DNA from: Promethearchaeota archaeon
GTDB lineage: Archaea; Asgardarchaeota; Lokiarchaeia; Sigynarchaeales; SOKP01
Direction: 5' to 3'
Length of the DNA: 5,972 nt
Assembly (NCBI GenBank): GCA_019057975.1
Contig: JAHLWJ010000290.1
Span: forward strand, 1-5,972
Made by a program: the position numbers and the translations under genes. This document shows, piece after piece, positions 5,753 through 5,972 of the stretch; position 1 is the first letter of the stretch, and each line of letters starts with the position of its first letter. The notes under the pieces were generated by a model. The model saw only the letters and a program-made list of their open reading frames with translations, was not told the DNA's origin and did not search any database.

Positions 5753-5773
5753 CTAAAAGGATATGAAACTCCA

Positions 5774-5972
5774 ATGGAAATTGAACAAGTATTTTTGAAA
5801 CTATTTGGGAGAAATCTCGTAAGTTACAAAAAGCTTGAAAATGGCCAGGTCGTAGGTTCAGGGATCCTCAATCCAATTCTAGATAGATTAAGTGTGTTTC
5901 GCTTACTCTTAGTTATTCTTTTACAAGCTAAGTTCTATAAAAATATGGAAGTTGGAAGATGGAAAGGAAAGT
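5774..5972 (+). CDS. Hypothetical protein, N-terminal fragment (runs off right edge)
   Basis: The frame opens at ATG 5774 and stays open for 66 codons to the window edge. It begins MEIEQVFLKLFGRNLVSYKK, then has LENGQVVGSGILNPILDRL, a hydrophobic SVFRLLLVILLQAKFY, and the end KNMEVGRWKGK. I do not recognise the family. The hydrophobic stretch is short and contains Arg, so it reads more like a buried helix than a membrane segment. An ATG at 5763 is in another frame and meets a stop after 11 codons, so 5774 is preferred. A TATA-like box 27 nt upstream supports a leaderless start. It is transcribed away from the dehydrogenase and is the only plus-strand gene here. That the frame is real is likely from its length without stops and its well-placed promoter. 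Confidence 0.6.
   Translation, partial: MEIEQVFLKLFGRNLVSYKKLENGQVVGSGILNPILDRLSVFRLLLVILLQAKFYKNMEVGRWKGK

Larger units (their letters stand above)
5465..5773. other. Divergent intergenic promoter region
   Basis: This stretch separates the minus-strand dehydrogenase from the plus-strand edge gene and is very AT-rich. It contains TATA-like boxes for both genes (near 5495 minus and 5747 plus). A further TTTAAATA near 5625 and a short CCTT...AAGG repeat followed by nine T (5591-5615) have no clear role. No small protein or RNA gene is apparent. Confidence 0.5.

Overview
This 6 kb window is AT-rich (roughly 30% GC by eye) and reads as archaeal. It has AT-rich TATA-like boxes 25-55 nt upstream of starts, few Shine-Dalgarno sites, and oligo-T tracts after genes. 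The protein content points to an Asgard archaeon, most likely Lokiarchaeia. It includes a large glycosylation-rich surface protein with beta-helix and repeated Ig-like domains and a C-terminal membrane anchor, a Cdc48/VAT N-domain protein, a fragment resembling a lokiarchaeal protein family, and a short-chain-type acyl-CoA dehydrogenase. The taxonomic call rests on remembered family resemblance, not on a search.

Layout, left to right. Four genes lie on the minus strand. At the left edge is the start of a gene (1-184) that follows a stand-alone Cdc48/VAT N-domain gene (186-704) after a single base, so the two form an operon. An intergenic stretch of 249 bp holds the N-domain promoter, an inverted repeat, and the T-rich terminator of the next gene. 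A very large surface-protein gene (954-3766) is split by a frameshift near 1461-1468. About 510 bp without a convincing gene follows, carrying a 52-bp composite palindrome (4139-4190). Next is an acyl-CoA dehydrogenase gene (4280-5464) interrupted by an in-frame TAG at 4355-4357. A divergent promoter region (5465-5773) then leads to an unrecognised plus-strand gene that runs off the right edge (5774-5972).

Two long genes are both interrupted close to their C-termini, and in each case recognisable coding sequence continues past the break. In the dehydrogenase, the motif that carries the family's catalytic glutamate lies after the TAG, so the protein is either recoded or inactive unless the stop is an error. 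In the surface protein, the lost part carries the membrane anchor. I see no pathway linking the genes. The only tight functional unit is the N-domain gene plus the gene after it.
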